Source: Gammaproteobacteria bacterium UBA2965 (lineage in GTDB: Bacteria; Pseudomonadota; Gammaproteobacteria; Pseudomonadales; Azotimanducaceae). Taken from it: a DNA stretch of 64,000 nt. Location of the stretch: contig DEBD01000002.1 in the NCBI GenBank assembly GCA_002348385.1, positions 84,255-148,254 on the forward strand. The letters run 5' to 3'. Of this stretch, positions 62,140-64,000 are shown one piece after another. The notes under the pieces are model-generated. The model saw only the letters and a list, made by a program, of their open reading frames with translations, was not told the DNA's origin and made no database searches. Made by a program: the position numbers and the translations under genes. Each line of letters opens with the position of its first letter. Positions within the stretch are counted from its first letter, which is position 1.

Positions 62140-63519
62140 ATGAGCCAGGATCAAAAACCATGGGGGGGTCGCTTTTCGGAGGCTACCGACGCTTTCGTCG
62201 AGTCGTTCACCGCGTCCATAGGTTTCGATCGCCGCCTTTATCACCACGACATCCGGGGTTCCATCGCCCATGCCAACATGCTGGCTAATGTGGGCGTGAT
62301 CTCGGACCCGGAGCGCACGCGCATCGTATCCGGATTGGAACAGATTCACAAAGAGATCGAAGACGGTCAGCTTGCCTGGCGCGTAGATCTGGAAGACGTC
62401 CACATGAATGTGGAGTTGCGGCTCATCGAGCTCGTCGGAGAAGTAGGCAAAAAGCTGCACACGGGGCGCTCTCGTAACGACCAGGTAGCCACCGACATTC
62501 GCCTGTACCTGCGCGACGAAATCGATCAGCTCATGGCCCTGCAGACCGAGCTGCTCGGGCACCTGCTCGACCTCGCCGCCGAGCACACCAGCACGGTGAT
62601 GCCCGGGTTCACACACCTGCAGCCGGCACAGCCCATCGTGTTCGGCCACCACATGCTGGCGTGGTTCGAGATGCTCATTCGCGACCGTGAGCGGTTGACC
62701 GATTGTCGAGGCCGGGTCAACGTGCTGCCGCTGGGCAGCGCGGCGCTAGCCGGCACGACGTTCCCAATCGACCGGGCGATGGTGGCCGATGAGCTCGGCT
62801 TCGCGGCGCTGTCGGAAAACTCTCTAGACGCTGTGAGCGATCGCGACTTCGCCATAGAATTCTGCGCCGCGGCCGCATTGACACTCACCCATCTGTCACG
62901 ATGGTGCGAAGAGCTGATCTTATGGGCATCGCAGCAGTTCTGCTTCGTGGATATTCCGGACCGCTTCTGCACCGGCTCGAGCATCATGCCGCAAAAAAAG
63001 AACCCCGATGTGCCCGAGCTGATTCGCGGCAAGACGGGTCGGGTTACCGGTAACCTCGTGGCACTGCTTACGCTGATGAAGAGCCAGCCGCTCACCTACA
63101 ACAAAGACAATCAGGAAGACAAAGAGCCGCTGTTCGACTGTGTGGACACCTTGCGCGACTGCCTGACGGCGCTGAATGGGCTGATTCCGGCGTTGGAGGT
63201 CAACGTCGAGTCCATGCGCGCGGCGGCAAGCTCCGGCTACACCACGGCTACGGATCTGGCGGATTATCTGGTGGTTAAGCAAGTGCCCTTTCGCGACGCC
63301 CACGAGGTGGTGGGACGCGCGGTGGCCTATGCAATCGAGCAGAACAAAGGTCTTGAGGAGCTGACCCTCTCCGAGCTGCAGGGATTTTGCGAAAAGATCG
63401 ATGAAAGCGTGTTCGACGTGCTCACCCTGGAAGGCTCCGTTGCCGCCCGTGACCACCATGGTGGCACCGCACCCGATCAGGTTGTTCAGGCTATCCAGCG
63501 CGCTCGGCAACGCCTCTAG
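62140..63519 (+). CDS. argH: Argininosuccinate lyase
   Basis: 459 residues. Start MSQDQKPWGGRFSEATD at 62140, supported by GGAG 5 bases upstream; the longer open frame is rejected. Fumarase/aspartase-superfamily signatures are present: GRSRNDQVATDIRLYLRDE (about residues 112-130), TVMPGFTHLQPAQP (about 150) and GSSIMPQKKNPDVPELIRGK (about 281), where the catalytic Ser lies. It splits argininosuccinate to arginine and fumarate. Divergent from algZ. Confidence 0.95.
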   Translation: MSQDQKPWGGRFSEATDAFVESFTASIGFDRRLYHHDIRGSIAHANMLANVGVISDPERTRIVSGLEQIHKEIEDGQLAWRVDLEDVHMNVELRLIELVGEVGKKLHTGRSRNDQVATDIRLYLRDEIDQLMALQTELLGHLLDLAAEHTSTVMPGFTHLQPAQPIVFGHHMLAWFEMLIRDRERLTDCRGRVNVLPLGSAALAGTTFPIDRAMVADELGFAALSENSLDAVSDRDFAIEFCAAAALTLTHLSRWCEELILWASQQFCFVDIPDRFCTGSSIMPQKKNPDVPELIRGKTGRVTGNLVALLTLMKSQPLTYNKDNQEDKEPLFDCVDTLRDCLTALNGLIPALEVNVESMRAAASSGYTTATDLADYLVVKQVPFRDAHEVVGRAVAYAIEQNKGLEELTLSELQGFCEKIDESVFDVLTLEGSVAARDHHGGTAPDQVVQAIQRARQRL

Positions 63520-63533
63520 ACCAGGGAGCCAGC

Positions 63534-63740
63534 ATCTTTATCATCGACCAAGTGACCGCGTTCATAACCCGCGACGATGGCCCACCTGCAGCCCATGGGC
63601 TTTTGGTATTCGAATATCCCCATGCCGTCATCCAGCTACCCGCCGGCACCGTAGACTCGGGAGAAGCCTTTGAGGCCGAGGCGGTGGAAGCAACCAGACT
63701 GGCTGGGTTGACGATGACCGGCGAGAGCGTAATCCCTTGA
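63534..63740 (+). pseudogene. Decayed Nudix hydrolase gene
   Basis: The frame reads (S)IFIIDQVTAFITRDDGPPA and then LVFEYPHAVIQLPAGTVDSGEAF, which matches the front of a Nudix domain, but the box is broken. Instead of the expected REUxEExG, the sequence reads EAVEATRLAGL, and the protein ends 9 residues later. GGGAG stands before an ATC (63534) where an ATG would be expected; GTG at 63552 gives a 62-residue product. Missing catalytic Glu residues and the truncation suggest a remnant without hydrolase activity. Confidence 0.5.
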
Positions 63741-63808
63741 GGCGCGCAGGCGTGCCGCTACCAGGCGTGTATACTGGCGCGCTGATTTTTGCTACCAGGA
63801 CCAAGCGC

Positions 63809-63961
63809 ATGCGCCCAGTAGGGTTGCTGCTCTTATGCCTCTTCGCAAATCTGGCGGCTACATGCGGACAGAGGGGCCCCCTGTACCTGCCCGAACCTGA
63901 GGCTGAACAAGCCAGCCCACTGGCTTCGACGGAGTCGCCAAGCCATGCAGACGACATTTGA
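63809..63961 (+). CDS. lptM: Small lipoprotein LptM (YifL-like)
   Basis: 50 residues from the ATG at 63809 with AGGA 8 bases upstream. The signal peptide RPVGLLLLCLFANLAAT ends at a Cys followed by GQRGPLYLPEPE, the conserved mature start of LptM. The residue before the Cys is Thr, while the lipobox normally has Gly/Ala/Ser there. LptM assists disulfide maturation of the LptD outer-membrane translocon. It overlaps lysA by 17 bases, the usual order upstream of lysA-dapF. Confidence 0.87.
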   Translation: MRPVGLLLLCLFANLAATCGQRGPLYLPEPEAEQASPLASTESPSHADDI

Positions 63962-64000
63962 ACAACGCAACGGCGTCCTGCACATAGAAGACGTGCCGCT
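63945..64000 (+). CDS. lysA: Diaminopimelate decarboxylase, N-terminal fragment at window edge
   Basis: An ATG at 63945 opens a frame to the end of the window, 18 full codons plus two bases. The start FEQRNGVLHIEDVPL matches the F-x-Y-R-x-G-x-L-x-x-E-D-V-P-L pattern typical of LysA. The PLP enzyme converts meso-diaminopimelate to lysine. The position after lptM fits the standard lptM-lysA-dapF order. Only the first residues are visible. Confidence 0.75.
   Translation, partial: MQTTFEQRNGVLHIEDVP

Overview
The window is 64 kb of GC-rich, densely packed chromosomal DNA from a gammaproteobacterium. The right half carries housekeeping blocks in an order familiar from Pseudomonas and its relatives: cysQ-nudE-yrfG-hslR-pckA-gshA, hemB/ppx/trxA/rho, hemY-hemX-hemD-hemC-algR-algZ facing argH, and lptM followed by lysA. 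The left half is accessory metabolism rich in oxygenases, flavoproteins and acyl-CoA chemistry, as in oligotrophic marine or soil gammaproteobacteria that degrade terpenoids, steroids or similar lipids. The species cannot be fixed from the sequence. I saw no rRNA, tRNA, CRISPR array, insertion sequence or prophage.

Layout. 1-4.6 kb: oxidative catabolism genes (ABM and VOC proteins, an acyl-CoA synthetase, a carotenoid/stilbene-cleaving oxygenase and its probable TetR regulator). 4.6-5.3 kb: a methyltransferase. 5.6-10.4 kb: an envelope module with an alkaline-phosphatase-superfamily membrane enzyme facing a three-gene operon (small YIDPGTGS membrane protein, large methyltransferase, second YidC-like insertase). 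10.7-13.3 kb: an HSL-type esterase, a lipoprotein and a TauD-type dioxygenase. 13.3-16.6 kb: molybdate transport (modA, then modB-modC) split by a 1-Cys peroxiredoxin. 17.3-28.4 kb: a catabolic cluster with PhyH, VOC, P450 and a minus-strand run of eight genes (MDR reductase, split MaoC hydratase, MFS exporter, two SDRs, DUF3617, ketosteroid-dehydrogenase-like flavoprotein). 28.4-34.5 kb: gamma-glutamyltransferase, a luciferase-like oxidoreductase, cysK, a panE homologue and small proteins.

34.5-34.9 kb is an AT-rich gap holding a perfect LexA-type palindrome inside a longer inverted repeat, with no recognisable gene. 34.9-45 kb: sulfur/nucleotide housekeeping (cysQ, nudE, yrfG, hslR), gluconeogenesis (pckA), glutathione synthesis (gshA), ACP phosphodiesterase, quinone reductase, dsbB and an S9 peptidase. 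45-52 kb: an orphan ParA behind DnaA-box-like sites, an ABC-F protein, a luciferase-like monooxygenase with its divergent TetR, and a disulfide oxidoreductase/TVP38 pair. 52-64 kb: the heme block (hemB and hemC-D-X-Y), ppx, trxA, rho, the AlgR/AlgZ two-component pair, argH, a decayed Nudix gene, lptM and the start of lysA.

The best candidates for undescribed biology are the YidC-paralogue envelope module (5.6-10.4 kb), the orphan SOS-box element (34.7 kb), the catabolic cluster with a split hydratase (17-28 kb), and several small features: a 41-residue membrane protein, a leader ORF coupled to panE, and a ppx gene with an in-frame stop followed by coding-like sequence.
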